From: Microcaldota archaeon
GTDB lineage: Archaea; Micrarchaeota; Micrarchaeia; Micrarchaeales; CABMGC01
Direction of reading: 5' to 3'
Length of the DNA: 23,008 nt
Assembly: GCA_030040335.1 (NCBI GenBank)
Contig: JASHTX010000066.1
Span: 1-23,008, forward strand
Shown here: positions 7,337-14,908 of the stretch, in pieces
Position numbering within the stretch: the first letter of the stretch is position 1
Layout: every line of letters starts with the position of its first letter
Notes under the pieces: generated by a model
What the model saw: only the letters and a program-made list of their open reading frames with translations
What the model was told of the DNA's origin: nothing
Database searches by the model: none
Translations under genes and position numbers: made by a program

Positions 7337-8533
7337 CTAGAAGGTTCCGCTCTTGCGAGGGAGCACAACTATAGAAGAATGAGTCACCACACCATTAAAT
7401 ATCGAGACGTTCAGCGCTTCGGTCACGTTCACACCTGCAAACGGGGTTGCGGTATCGTTTATGAAGAAGTTGCCTGAGTATGTTCCCAAGGCGCTGCCGC
7501 TTGACTGCGTTATGACGAAGTATATCGTGTGCCTGCCCGTAAGGTTTGCGCTGTAGCGGAATGTGCTGTTCGAGAGATCCTGGGCTTCATACGTCGGGCT
7601 CGCCTGGTAGTTGCCCAGCCCCTCGTACGTTCCGGGGTAGGTGTCGACGAAAAGCTCCCACGACCTGATCTGCTTGTCGCTGTTGTCTTGGGCATTTATG
7701 CTTATGTTAGACCACCCGTGCAGATGGTAGGGAACGCTGGATTCCAGGCCAACAAACCATTGGGATGCATTCTGCACCTCGCTTGCTGTGCAAGCATGAG
7801 CCAGCCCGGGGATAATGACAAGTTTGACCTTTGCGTAATGGCTCTGCAGCTCTCCGACCTGCTCCTGCGTATTCTGAATGGGAGTGTAGTTGTCAGCGCC
7901 GCCCTGCTCTATGTAAAAGTTCTGCTCAAGGCTGTTGGAGAGGTCGGAATTAGACGGAACATAGGAGCCGAACGCGCCTCCTATCGTGGCAGTGCCGGTG
8001 AAGACGCCGGGATCCCAGAGTGCGACAGGATATGCTGCCTCTGCTCCCGCAGAGCACCCAGTAAGGAAAGCTTCGCTTATGCTGAAATTGCCTCTCATAT
8101 CTGCAAGCACTTTTATGGCCATCTCCTGAGCCACGTGTATGTCCCAGCCGTTTATGTTGGACTGGGGAGCCGCAAAGATGAAATTTCCATCTGCAGAGGC
8201 GTTCCTCCAGAGGCTTATGATGCCGGATGCAGAGCTGCCTTCGCCGTGCAGCCCGATTATCAGCGGATATGTCTTTGCCATGCTGAAGTTAGGCGGCAGA
8301 TAGAAGGTATAGTTCCATGATGCGGGAAGCCAGCGCTGCGAATAATTGGATGTGTTGCTCTCCACGGTCCTCTGGAAACTCACTATCGCAGAACTGTTGC
8401 TTGTAATGTTTTCAGGGATGGTCGTGGGTCTGGTCGTATTTCTGATTGTGCTGGGATAGGACTGGTAGAATACATAGGCAAGGAATGCCAGCGCGAGGAT
8501 GGCCACAATAACGAGAAGTGTTGAATTATTCAT
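7337..8533 (-). CDS. Membrane-anchored alpha/beta-hydrolase (esterase/depolymerase-like), heavily sequon-bearing
   Basis: A 398-aa protein with an uncleaved-type signal anchor (about residues 5-23, STLLVIVAILALAFLAYVFY), a Thr/Ser/Asn-rich stalk (24-65), and a hydrolase domain (about 70-260). The domain is of the PHB-depolymerase/feruloyl-esterase type: PLIIGLHGEG (oxyanion region), nucleophile S161 in GCSAG, D214 in GGADNYTPI and H246 in PGLAHACT. A beta-rich C-terminal domain of about 130 residues follows. N-x-S/T sequons occur throughout, suggesting an N-glycosylated cell-surface enzyme. The substrate is unknown; polyesters, acylated glycans or peptides are possible. ATG at 8533 is chosen over TTG at 8536; an AAGGTG purine motif lies just upstream. 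It is divergent from the RimK-like gene and probably heads an operon with the ABC exporter. Confidence 0.8.
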   Translation of the reverse strand: MNNSTLLVIVAILALAFLAYVFYQSYPSTIRNTTRPTTIPENITSNSSAIVSFQRTVESNTSNYSQRWLPASWNYTFYLPPNFSMAKTYPLIIGLHGEGSSASGIISLWRNASADGNFIFAAPQSNINGWDIHVAQEMAIKVLADMRGNFSISEAFLTGCSAGAEAAYPVALWDPGVFTGTATIGGAFGSYVPSNSDLSNSLEQNFYIEQGGADNYTPIQNTQEQVGELQSHYAKVKLVIIPGLAHACTASEVQNASQWFVGLESSVPYHLHGWSNISINAQDNSDKQIRSWELFVDTYPGTYEGLGNYQASPTYEAQDLSNSTFRYSANLTGRHTIYFVITQSSGSALGTYSGNFFINDTATPFAGVNVTEALNVSIFNGVVTHSSIVVLPRKSGTF

Positions 8534-8560
8534 CAAGCACCTTCTTAGTCGGAAAGAAAT

Positions 8561-8591
8561 CAGATATTAATCTCACGAAGCATTTATTAAC
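8561..8591. promoter_or_regulatory. Divergent AT-rich promoter region between the esterase-like and RimK-like genes
   Basis: Two TATA-like elements lie here: cagatattaatc (8561-8572; gattaatatctg on the minus strand) and catttattaac (8581-8591), which reads as a box on either strand. The second is centred about 26 nt before position 8612. That would give the plus-strand transcript a leader of about 25 nt containing the GAGGTG motif at 8626-8631. Confidence 0.45.
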
Positions 8592-8625
8592 AATCGGTCT
8601 AATACTCTTACAACACGAGGTCAGT

Positions 8626-8631
8626 GAGGTG
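8626..8631 (+). promoter_or_regulatory. Shine-Dalgarno sequence that fixes an AUA start
   Basis: GAGGTG is a perfect six-base complement to the archaeal 16S rRNA 3' end (core GGAGGTGATC). It ends 5 nt before ATA at 8637. No ATG, GTG or TTG in the RimK-like frame lies between the in-frame TGA at 8625 and the ATG at 8751. Confidence 0.7.
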
Positions 8632-8636
8632 GTAGG

Positions 8637-9542
8637 ATAAAGATAGGGATCATAAGGCCGTGGGAGGCGGAATTCAACAACAAAGATGTCGTAGACCTGG
8701 AGAAGGAGATCAAAAAGAGCGGGCATCAGGTAAAACAGGTCTATGTTGACATGCTGGGCACCAACATAGGCAAGGGCGGCATAAGAGTGACCCAGATGAT
8801 AGGAAAGGAAAAAGAGAAGGAACTGGAGATAGATTGCGCGCTTCTAAGGCATCTGGGCATAATAAAGGACTTCGAGCAGTTCGGCAGCAGGCTCTGGTCG
8901 GTCAGGGCAATAGAACAGGCGGGTGTGTATGTGATGAATCCGCTCACCAACTGGCTCTTCGCAACTGACAAGCTCGCTTCAATTGCAATTCTCGCCAAAA
9001 ACGGAGTGCCGGTACCAGAAACCGAGTCCTCAGAAAACTTTTTTACAGCCTACGGGGCCGTTAAGAGATTCGGACGTGCGGTTGTAAAGCCGCTCAGGAG
9101 CGCGATGGGTTTCGGTGTCTTCAAGGTAGACGATGCCGATGTAGGGATGCACATCTTCAGCTACTTCACAAACCTCAGCAAGCCGATATATGTGCAGGAG
9201 TACCTGGAGAAGAAGGGAGGCGGAGATTACAGGATCGTTGTTGTGGGCGATGAGATCCTCGGATGCGAGTTCAGGAAAGGCAGCGGCTGGAAGAGCAACA
9301 TAGCACAGGGGGCGACGCCGAAACCTGGAAAGCTGGACAGTGAGATGAGGGAACTTGCGCTGAAAAGCGTTGAAGCGCTGGGACTTGACTTCGGCGGCGT
9401 GGACATAGCAGAAACCAGGGACGGCTACTACGTACTGGAGGTGAACCCAACGCTATCATGGCAGGGGTTCAAGGTTGCAACAAAGGTAAACCCCGCAATA
9501 CACATAGTCAGGAATCTGATAGACAAGGTCAGGCATGGATGA
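8637..9542 (+). CDS. RimK-family ATP-grasp ligase (glutamate/amino-acid ligase), apparent AUA start
   Basis: From ATA at 8637 the frame reads (M)KIGIIRPWEAEFNNKDVVDL, the expected first beta-strand of RimK/LysX/MptN-type ligases; the total of 301 aa is the normal family length. ATP-grasp features follow: RAVVKPLRSAMGFGVFKV (nucleotide-binding lysine and glycine loop), YVQEYLEKKGGGDYRIVVVGDEILGCEFRKG (RimK hallmark), SNIAQGA, and VLEVNPTLSWQGF (Mg-binding Glu and Asn). The enzyme joins an amino acid, commonly glutamate, to an acceptor carboxylate through an acyl phosphate. Candidate acceptors are a tetrahydropterin or F420 tail, ribosomal protein S6, or a LysW-type carrier; the sequence does not decide. 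Starting at ATG 8751 would remove 38 residues of the conserved N-terminal domain. Confidence 0.88.
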   Translation: MKIGIIRPWEAEFNNKDVVDLEKEIKKSGHQVKQVYVDMLGTNIGKGGIRVTQMIGKEKEKELEIDCALLRHLGIIKDFEQFGSRLWSVRAIEQAGVYVMNPLTNWLFATDKLASIAILAKNGVPVPETESSENFFTAYGAVKRFGRAVVKPLRSAMGFGVFKVDDADVGMHIFSYFTNLSKPIYVQEYLEKKGGGDYRIVVVGDEILGCEFRKGSGWKSNIAQGATPKPGKLDSEMRELALKSVEALGLDFGGVDIAETRDGYYVLEVNPTLSWQGFKVATKVNPAIHIVRNLIDKVRHG

Positions 9543-9587
9543 TTCCTGGAAGAGCTCATCTTATTGGAAAGCGTCCTAATCAAATAA

Positions 9588-9602
9588 AAGAGAATAAATA
9601 CC
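9588..9602 (+). promoter_or_regulatory. TATA-like box for the DUF4382-like secreted protein gene
   Basis: The run agagaataaatacc is centred about 31 nt before the ATG at 9628, giving a leader of roughly 5 nt. The 85-nt gap 9543-9627 otherwise shows only a second AT-rich run (caaataaaag, 9581-9590). Confidence 0.5.
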
Positions 9603-9627
9603 TTCACTCTCTCTTATAATTGATTTC

Positions 9628-10776
9628 ATGAACAGCAAAACCCTGTGGGCTGGAATCGCGGTAATTGTGGTTATCGTGATAATAGTTGCATTGCTAACTT
9701 ACAGAGCACCTCAGACCTCTGGTGGCAGCACCACAGTACCTGTTCATACAACATCAATAGCACAGACCACAGTTGCTACCACAGCTCCTCCTCAGGTTTC
9801 AGGAACAGCATCGGTGCCGGTCCTCATGACAGACCCGCCGCACACGCCCGCCAGCGTGACAGGAGAGGTCGTAACCTATTCTAACGTCATGGTGCACACG
9901 ACAGGCGCAACTGGAGGCTGGGTATCGGCAACAGGCAGCGGGACTGTCAACCTCGCATCGACAATCAACTCTAACGCACAGGTGATAGCCAACGCACAGC
10001 TCGCGGCAAACGCCACTGTAGATCAAGTACAGTATACGATAGATTCAGCTTATGTGACTGCGAACGGAACCCAAAAATCAGTCGTAGTGACAAACCCTAC
10101 AGTCATGGCTAATGTAAGCGGTGCTTCAAGCCTAGGATCTAACGCAACAATAGTGATAGATACTTCTCCTACCGTAATAGTCACATACAACCAGAGCGGA
10201 ACGGTCTACGTACTGCAGCCTTCGGCCAGGGCGATCGTTTCCACGAATGCAGATGTTTCTTCGACGGCAAGCGTGGGCTCGGCAGTCTCTCTAAACGCAG
10301 ATGTGAATTCAGAGTTGAATGCATCAGCGCCGCTCCTGACAATAAGCAGCGCCTCGATAACCACGGCAAACAGCACCGCCACAATCTCGGTTGACGTGCA
10401 GAACAACGGCAACAGCGGAGTTACGATCAACAACGTACTGCTCTACGGGCAGCAGAACGCAAACACCACAGCTGGCATCAACCTGCTTGTGCTGAGGAAC
10501 GTATTGCTGAGCCTCTCGGCCAATATAACCGCTTCTGGCATGACTGCGTTGGGCACATCCAGCAGCGGCGCCCTCTCAATAGAATCGAGCAGCTCTGCGG
10601 TAACATCGAGCGGGATCGGCATAGCTCCGCATGGTTCTGCGATGCTGACATTTAACGGCCAGCTGACCTATGCATCGGGCCAGGTGCAGAGCAGCCTTTC
10701 CAAAGGCGCCCAGTACAACATCGTTGTCACGGGCGGCGGAGGCGGTTCGGCAAGCACTACGGTCACCGCAAGCTAG
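9628..10776 (+). CDS. Secreted/membrane-anchored Ser-Thr-rich protein with DUF4382-like domain
   Basis: A 382-aa protein with an N-terminal anchor helix (about residues 7-25, WAGIAVIVVIVIIVALLTY), a Thr/Ser-rich spacer (28-60), and a region starting VPVLMTDPPHTPASVTGEVVTYSNVMVHT...GGWVSATGSGTVNL. That region resembles the DUF4382 fold of archaeal and bacterial surface proteins. A beta-rich Ala/Ser/Asn-rich C-terminal half ends in a short GGGGG run. Many N-x-S/T sequons (NATV, NGTQ, NVSG, NATI, NQSG, NASA, NSTA, NTTA, NITA) suggest glycosylation. No enzyme motif is visible; a structural or adhesive envelope role is plausible. It converges with the DRG gene, and the two stop codons overlap inside one CTAG (10773-10776). 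Confidence 0.75.
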   Translation: MNSKTLWAGIAVIVVIVIIVALLTYRAPQTSGGSTTVPVHTTSIAQTTVATTAPPQVSGTASVPVLMTDPPHTPASVTGEVVTYSNVMVHTTGATGGWVSATGSGTVNLASTINSNAQVIANAQLAANATVDQVQYTIDSAYVTANGTQKSVVVTNPTVMANVSGASSLGSNATIVIDTSPTVIVTYNQSGTVYVLQPSARAIVSTNADVSSTASVGSAVSLNADVNSELNASAPLLTISSASITTANSTATISVDVQNNGNSGVTINNVLLYGQQNANTTAGINLLVLRNVLLSLSANITASGMTALGTSSSGALSIESSSSAVTSSGIGIAPHGSAMLTFNGQLTYASGQVQSSLSKGAQYNIVVTGGGGGSASTTVTAS

Positions 10777-11888
10777 AACTTTTCGAAGACGAGGGTCAGC
10801 AGGTCTCCATCCTGCAGCACATGCTCCGGGCCCACCTTTTGGTCGCTGAATTTCGCGCTCCTGCCGGTCACGTAAGCGTACTTCAGGTTCTTCGCTGCTT
10901 TGGTGTGAAGCCCTTTTGCAACCTGCAGCACAGATCCGCCCTCTCTTATTATAAAGGGTTTTGAGAAGTCTGCGTTGCCATCCTTGGGCTTGAGGTAGAC
11001 CCTTATTATTCCAAGGTTCTCGAAGAGCCTCTCCTTGAGGTTTTCGATGTTCGTCCCTTTGGAGGCGCTTATCGGAACGACCTGGGTCTTCTGCTTTGAC
11101 TCGAGCTCATTCCTGACCTGCTCGATCCCAATCTTGTCAAGCAGGTCTATTTTGTTGAGCGCGATTATCCCTTTCGTGTATACCGCATTATCAACCACCA
11201 GCTCTATGAGCTCATCAAGGGTCATATCATTGTAAAAAATAACCTTGCAGTTGTAAACCCCGGTCTCGTTAAGAACAGCTATGACTTCCCTTCTGTCAGG
11301 AACGCGGTGCTTGTTGCTTTCAACGACTATGCCTCCGGACTTCTTCTCTTCGACCATGATTCGAGGTTTCTGCCTGTTCACCTTTATGTCCAGGAGCGAC
11401 AGCTCCTCTACCAGTTTGGGCATCTGTTCCGGAACGGTAGCGTCGATCACGAACAGCAGCAGGTCTGCGACTCTTATGACGCTGGCAACCTGCGTGCCCG
11501 CGCCCTTCCCTATGTGCGCACCTTCTATAAGTCCAGGCACGTCGAGCACCTGGATGCGCGCGCCTTTGTATTCAAGCATTCCGGGTATGACATCGAGAGT
11601 GGTGAATGCATAATCGGCCACCTTGGATTCGGCTCCGGTGAGCTGTTTCAGGAGCGATGACTTGCCGGCATTTGGAAAACCGACCAAAACGACCGTCGCG
11701 TCACCAGACTTCTTTACTCCGAACCCGGCACCCTTCTTGGATTTCTTCTCTGCCAACGCGCGCCTGAGCTTGGCCATCTTCGACCTGAGTATTCCGAGGT
11801 ACTTGTTGGTGGCTTTGTTGTACTTGGTTTTCGAGTAGGATTCCTGAAGCTCGTCCAGCTTCTCCTGCAGAACGCGTTTGTCGGCCAT
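10773..11888 (-). CDS. DRG-family (Obg-superfamily) GTPase with TGS domain
   Basis: A 371-aa translation-associated GTPase of the developmentally regulated GTP-binding protein family. In order: a helical basic N-terminus (1-55); G1 GFPNAGKSS (70-78); switch region with YAFTTLDVIPG (93-103); G3 DVPG (116-119) followed by the DRG-typical LIEGAHIGKGAG; an inserted S5D2L-like segment (about 170-230); G4 NKID (245-248); G5 SAS (274-276); and a C-terminal TGS domain (about 295-371, IRVYLKPKDG...GDLLTLVFEKF). DRG proteins bind ribosomes and are universal in archaea and eukaryotes. The start ATG at 11888 is 10 nt after the stop of the HTH-CBS gene, implying an operon. Its stop overlaps that of the convergent DUF4382-like gene. 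Confidence 0.95.
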   Translation of the reverse strand: MADKRVLQEKLDELQESYSKTKYNKATNKYLGILRSKMAKLRRALAEKKSKKGAGFGVKKSGDATVVLVGFPNAGKSSLLKQLTGAESKVADYAFTTLDVIPGMLEYKGARIQVLDVPGLIEGAHIGKGAGTQVASVIRVADLLLFVIDATVPEQMPKLVEELSLLDIKVNRQKPRIMVEEKKSGGIVVESNKHRVPDRREVIAVLNETGVYNCKVIFYNDMTLDELIELVVDNAVYTKGIIALNKIDLLDKIGIEQVRNELESKQKTQVVPISASKGTNIENLKERLFENLGIIRVYLKPKDGNADFSKPFIIREGGSVLQVAKGLHTKAAKNLKYAYVTGRSAKFSDQKVGPEHVLQDGDLLTLVFEKF

Positions 11889-11898
11889 AGAATCAAGC

Positions 11899-12420
11899 TC
11901 AGAGCAGATCGTCTGCCGTTATGATGCCAGTTATCTCCCCTTTGTTGAGCACTATCACTGCCCTGCTGCTCCTCAAAATGCCTTTCACCACGCTTATCGG
12001 AGTCGTTTCGTTGACCGATGGGAAAGGTTCCTTGTGTATATCCCTTATTTTGGAGCTCTTTGAGTTCCAGATCAGGTCACTCGATGCAACGCTGCCCAGC
12101 TGCCTGTGGCCCTCCACTACCGGAAACTGCGATATCGCGTATTTCTTGGCAAGGCGGGCAGCTCTTTCGACAGTATCGTTTGGTTTGAGAGTTATGACAT
12201 TCTTGTGCATTATGTCCTTCGCGAGCTTCTGGTCAACATTCTCGAGTTCCTCCAAAACAGTGAATATTTCCGTCGCTATTCCGTAGTTGGGCACAACCTT
12301 GCCACGCTCTATCTTTGTAAGCAGCGACTGGCTTATCCCGACACGTTTCGCAAGCTGGTTCTGCGTAAGGCCCAGTATCTTCCTCCTTCTCTGGATGTCT
12401 CTCAGGTTTGGAAATTGCAT
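11899..12420 (-). CDS. XRE-type HTH regulator with two CBS domains
   Basis: A 173-aa archaeal regulator. An XRE helix-turn-helix (about residues 7-58: RDIQRRRKILGLTQNQLAKRVGISQSLLTKIERGK) is fused to a CBS pair (about 66-120 and 125-173) that ends ITGIITADDLL. CBS pairs usually sense adenine nucleotides or S-adenosyl compounds, so the protein probably links DNA binding to energy or metabolite state. It heads a two-gene operon with the DRG GTPase and is divergent from glyA. Both promoters share the 159-nt gap 12421-12579, making autoregulation and glyA-operon control possible (inference). ATG at 12420 is supported by a TATA-like box 26 nt upstream. Confidence 0.92.
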   Translation of the reverse strand: MQFPNLRDIQRRRKILGLTQNQLAKRVGISQSLLTKIERGKVVPNYGIATEIFTVLEELENVDQKLAKDIMHKNVITLKPNDTVERAARLAKKYAISQFPVVEGHRQLGSVASSDLIWNSKSSKIRDIHKEPFPSVNETTPISVVKGILRSSRAVIVLNKGEITGIITADDLL

Positions 12421-12440
12421 AATACCAGTTGCGTTTTTTG

Positions 12441-12452
12441 TTATTTAAATCT
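12441..12452 (-). promoter_or_regulatory. TATA-like box for the HTH-CBS/DRG operon
   Basis: On the minus strand the sequence reads gatttaaataac, a near-ideal archaeal TATA element centred 26 nt upstream of the ATG at 12420. This predicts a leaderless mRNA. Confidence 0.6.
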
Positions 12453-12540
12453 TCCTGATCGCATTATTCATATCTGAATATTAGTGGCAGGAAGTTTAAT
12501 ATTCGATGAAGTCAGCAGTATCTCAAACTGCGTCAACACC

Positions 12541-12550
12541 GATATAAAGG
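12541..12550 (+). promoter_or_regulatory. TATA-like box for the glyA-met operon
   Basis: The element gatataaagg is centred about 34 nt before the ATG at 12580, so the 5' leader would be about 8 nt. No second comparable promoter is seen before metF ends, because the genes touch or overlap. Confidence 0.55.
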
Positions 12551-12579
12551 TTATTGACGTAGATTGATAGGGGCCTAGT

Positions 12580-13929
12580 ATGGATTTTCTTCCGAATATT
12601 GCGAGGACAGACAAGACGCTTTTTGATGCGATGAAGAGCGAACTGAAACGGCAGAGGTCATACATAGAGATGATACCTTCAGAGAACTTCACCAGCCTTG
12701 CCGTATTGGAGGCCAACGGATCGGTCCTTACGAATAAATACTCAGAGGGATATCCGGGGAAGAGATACTACGGAGGCAATCAGTTCATAGATGTTGTAGA
12801 GGATCTTGCCAGGGAGCGGGCAAAGAAGCTCTTTGGAGTACCTAATGTAAACGTGCAACCGTACTCAGGCTCTCCGGCAAACTTTGCGGTATACTCGGCA
12901 TTGTGCAAGCCAGGAGACGTGATAATGGGACAGAACCTGCAGGACGGTGGTCACCTCACGCATGGCTTCACAGCAAGCATGACCGGTCAATTCTTCAAGA
13001 GTGTCCCATACCACGTAAAACCTGACGGCTACCTTGACATAGATGAGGTGAGAAGGCTTGCTGTAGCGAACAAGCCAAAGCTGATCTGGGTGGGCTCAAC
13101 AGCATATACCAGGGAATTCCCATTTGAAGAGTTTGGAGAGATTGCTGACGAGACAGGCGCATACTTGGCCGCAGATACATCGCATATTTCAGGCCTGATC
13201 GTGGCTGGCGTGCACAAGAGCCCAGTCGAGTACGTGCATATCGTGACAACAACGACTCACAAGACTCTCAGGGGGCCGCGAGGTGCGATGATAATGGTCA
13301 CTGACAAGGGGCTGAAGAAAGACCCGGAGCTTGCGGACAAGATAGACAAGGCAGTATTTCCTGGTCTGCAGGGAGGACCTCATGACAATGCCGTAGCCGG
13401 GATAGCGATTGCGCTAGATGAAGCATCCAAACCAGCCTTCAAGGAGTACGCAAAGCAGATAGTGAAGAACGCGAAGGCACTTGCAGAAGGGCTATCGAAG
13501 AGAGGACTCAAGCTTGTGACTGGAGGCACGGAGAACCACATGATACTAATAGACCTTACTCCTTTCGGAAAGGGCAAGGGAATATTCGTGCAGGAAGGGC
13601 TGGACGCTGCGGGAATAGTTGTGAACAAGAACACGATTCCGCAGGATCCATCATCGCCTTTCTATCCCAGCGGGATAAGGCTGGGCACTCCTGCAATGAC
13701 CACCAGAGGACTGAAGGAACCAGAGATGGAGCAGATAGCAGGCTTCATATCTGAGGTTGTGGAGCAGGTCAAGGGCTACGATCTTCCTGAAGACAAGGAG
13801 CAGAGGTCTGAGGCACTCAAGAAGTTCAGAAAGGATCTGGCCGCAAACAAGGCAATTGCATCTATTAGGGAACGCACTCTTGCACTTTGCAGCAGGTTCC
13901 CGCTCTATCCAGAGCTAGGAAATACGTGA
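12580..13929 (+). CDS. glyA: Serine hydroxymethyltransferase
   Basis: A PLP enzyme that converts serine and a tetrahydropterin to glycine and the methylene-tetrahydropterin. It has 449 aa, and the family motifs are complete: IPSENFTS (33-40), TNKYSEGYPGKRYYGG (51-66), the QPYSGSPAN cofactor loop, DTSHISGL with D199 and H202, and the Schiff-base lysine K228 in VTTTTHKTLRGPRG. The ATG at 12580 gives the usual start of the family. It is the first gene of a tight operon: the next start codon (GTG) is 4 nt after its TGA. That context couples one-carbon release from serine to methionine synthesis. The pterin carrier could be folate or a methanopterin-like molecule; the sequence alone does not decide. 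Confidence 0.97.
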   Translation: MDFLPNIARTDKTLFDAMKSELKRQRSYIEMIPSENFTSLAVLEANGSVLTNKYSEGYPGKRYYGGNQFIDVVEDLARERAKKLFGVPNVNVQPYSGSPANFAVYSALCKPGDVIMGQNLQDGGHLTHGFTASMTGQFFKSVPYHVKPDGYLDIDEVRRLAVANKPKLIWVGSTAYTREFPFEEFGEIADETGAYLAADTSHISGLIVAGVHKSPVEYVHIVTTTTHKTLRGPRGAMIMVTDKGLKKDPELADKIDKAVFPGLQGGPHDNAVAGIAIALDEASKPAFKEYAKQIVKNAKALAEGLSKRGLKLVTGGTENHMILIDLTPFGKGKGIFVQEGLDAAGIVVNKNTIPQDPSSPFYPSGIRLGTPAMTTRGLKEPEMEQIAGFISEVVEQVKGYDLPEDKEQRSEALKKFRKDLAANKAIASIRERTLALCSRFPLYPELGNT

Positions 13930-13933
13930 TTAT

Positions 13934-14908
13934 GTGAAGAAGTCGAATGAATTCGTATATTCAGGCGCCATACTGACCGGACTTGCATCCAGATCTGGAG
14001 AGACATCTAGGACGCACAGGCTTTACAGGGACGGCCATGCCGCAGAGACAGACTTCAAAGCAGCTGTGGACAGGGATGAGAAGAAAATACTCTCTGCGCA
14101 GAAGGCATTTGCCTATAAATCCGGAGGACAACTGGCATGGCTGGATGCGTTGCGACCTCTTACGCGCTGTTTTCAAGGATTCGCCCTGCGTGAGACAGGC
14201 GGAGACGATGCTGTGGGACCAGTGACGCGCTGGTTCAGGACCAACACCTTTTACAGGAAACCTCTGGTGAATGGAAAGCTGGATGTAAAAGACGGAGGAC
14301 CTGCCGACTTTCTACCTTCGCTGCCAAACGCCGTGGCCTTCCTGCCTGCACCTTATACGTTTGCACGACTTGTGGAGAACTCATATTACGAGAGCGAAGA
14401 GGCTTTGGCAAACGATTATGCTAAGGCTGTAGCAAAAAGTAGCAAGAAACTGCAGGAGAAAGGCTACAGATGCCTTCTTCTCTCAGATCCTTACGTTGGC
14501 TATGAGATATCGAAAGGTAAACGCAACTTTCCAGAATGGATTCCTGCCGCTGTGTCAAAAGCAAAGACGCAAGGCATAAAGTTGGGTATAAACTTTCCAT
14601 TGGCCTCTGCAGGTGATATCGTACGGCTAGGTGAGGACTCGAATGCAGACTTTATAGGCTTAGACGCGACTCATTCTTCGGATTTCAAGATAGATACTGA
14701 AAAAGATGTATTGTTGGGTGTGGTGGATGGGGGAAGGGCGATTGTAGAGAACCAGGATGCTATAGAAAGCAGAGTGGAGGAGTTTCTGGCCGGCGCTAAC
14801 TTTTCCGGAAACTACTACATAGGACCAAACGACAGATTGTTTGACGTACCTTTTGAGACCGCTTTGGAGAAGATTGGAGCACTGTCAGCATTTAGGGTGA
14901 GCCAATGA
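13934..14908 (+). CDS. Methionine synthase MetE, N-terminal-half protein
   Basis: A 324-aa stand-alone protein corresponding to the first barrel of cobalamin-independent methionine synthase. Recognisable MetE-N patterns are VTRWFRTNTFYRKP (97-110; compare the 'TKWFDTNYHY' motif), FLPAPYTFARLVENSYY (136-152; compare 'LPGPYTF') and LSDPYVGYE (184-192) in place of the usual LDEP. In bacterial MetE this barrel is evolutionarily duplicated from the catalytic one and helps hold the folate tail; it lacks the zinc site, as here. The start is GTG at 13934, 4 nt after glyA. Its stop overlaps the start of the C-half gene (ATGA, 4 nt), so the two subunits are probably made in equal amounts and work as a complex. 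Confidence 0.85.
   Translation: MKKSNEFVYSGAILTGLASRSGETSRTHRLYRDGHAAETDFKAAVDRDEKKILSAQKAFAYKSGGQLAWLDALRPLTRCFQGFALRETGGDDAVGPVTRWFRTNTFYRKPLVNGKLDVKDGGPADFLPSLPNAVAFLPAPYTFARLVENSYYESEEALANDYAKAVAKSSKKLQEKGYRCLLLSDPYVGYEISKGKRNFPEWIPAAVSKAKTQGIKLGINFPLASAGDIVRLGEDSNADFIGLDATHSSDFKIDTEKDVLLGVVDGGRAIVENQDAIESRVEEFLAGANFSGNYYIGPNDRLFDVPFETALEKIGALSAFRVSQ

Noticed and set aside
7529..8320. Plus-strand open frame of 263 codons opposite the esterase-like gene
   Set aside because: The minus strand holds a coherent anchored hydrolase with Ser-Asp-His residues; the plus frame is Cys/Arg-rich with no motif and no promoter.
8751..9542. RimK-like gene starting at the first ATG (8751)
   Set aside because: This would discard 38 in-frame residues that match the family N-terminus and leave the GAGGTG motif at 8626 without purpose.
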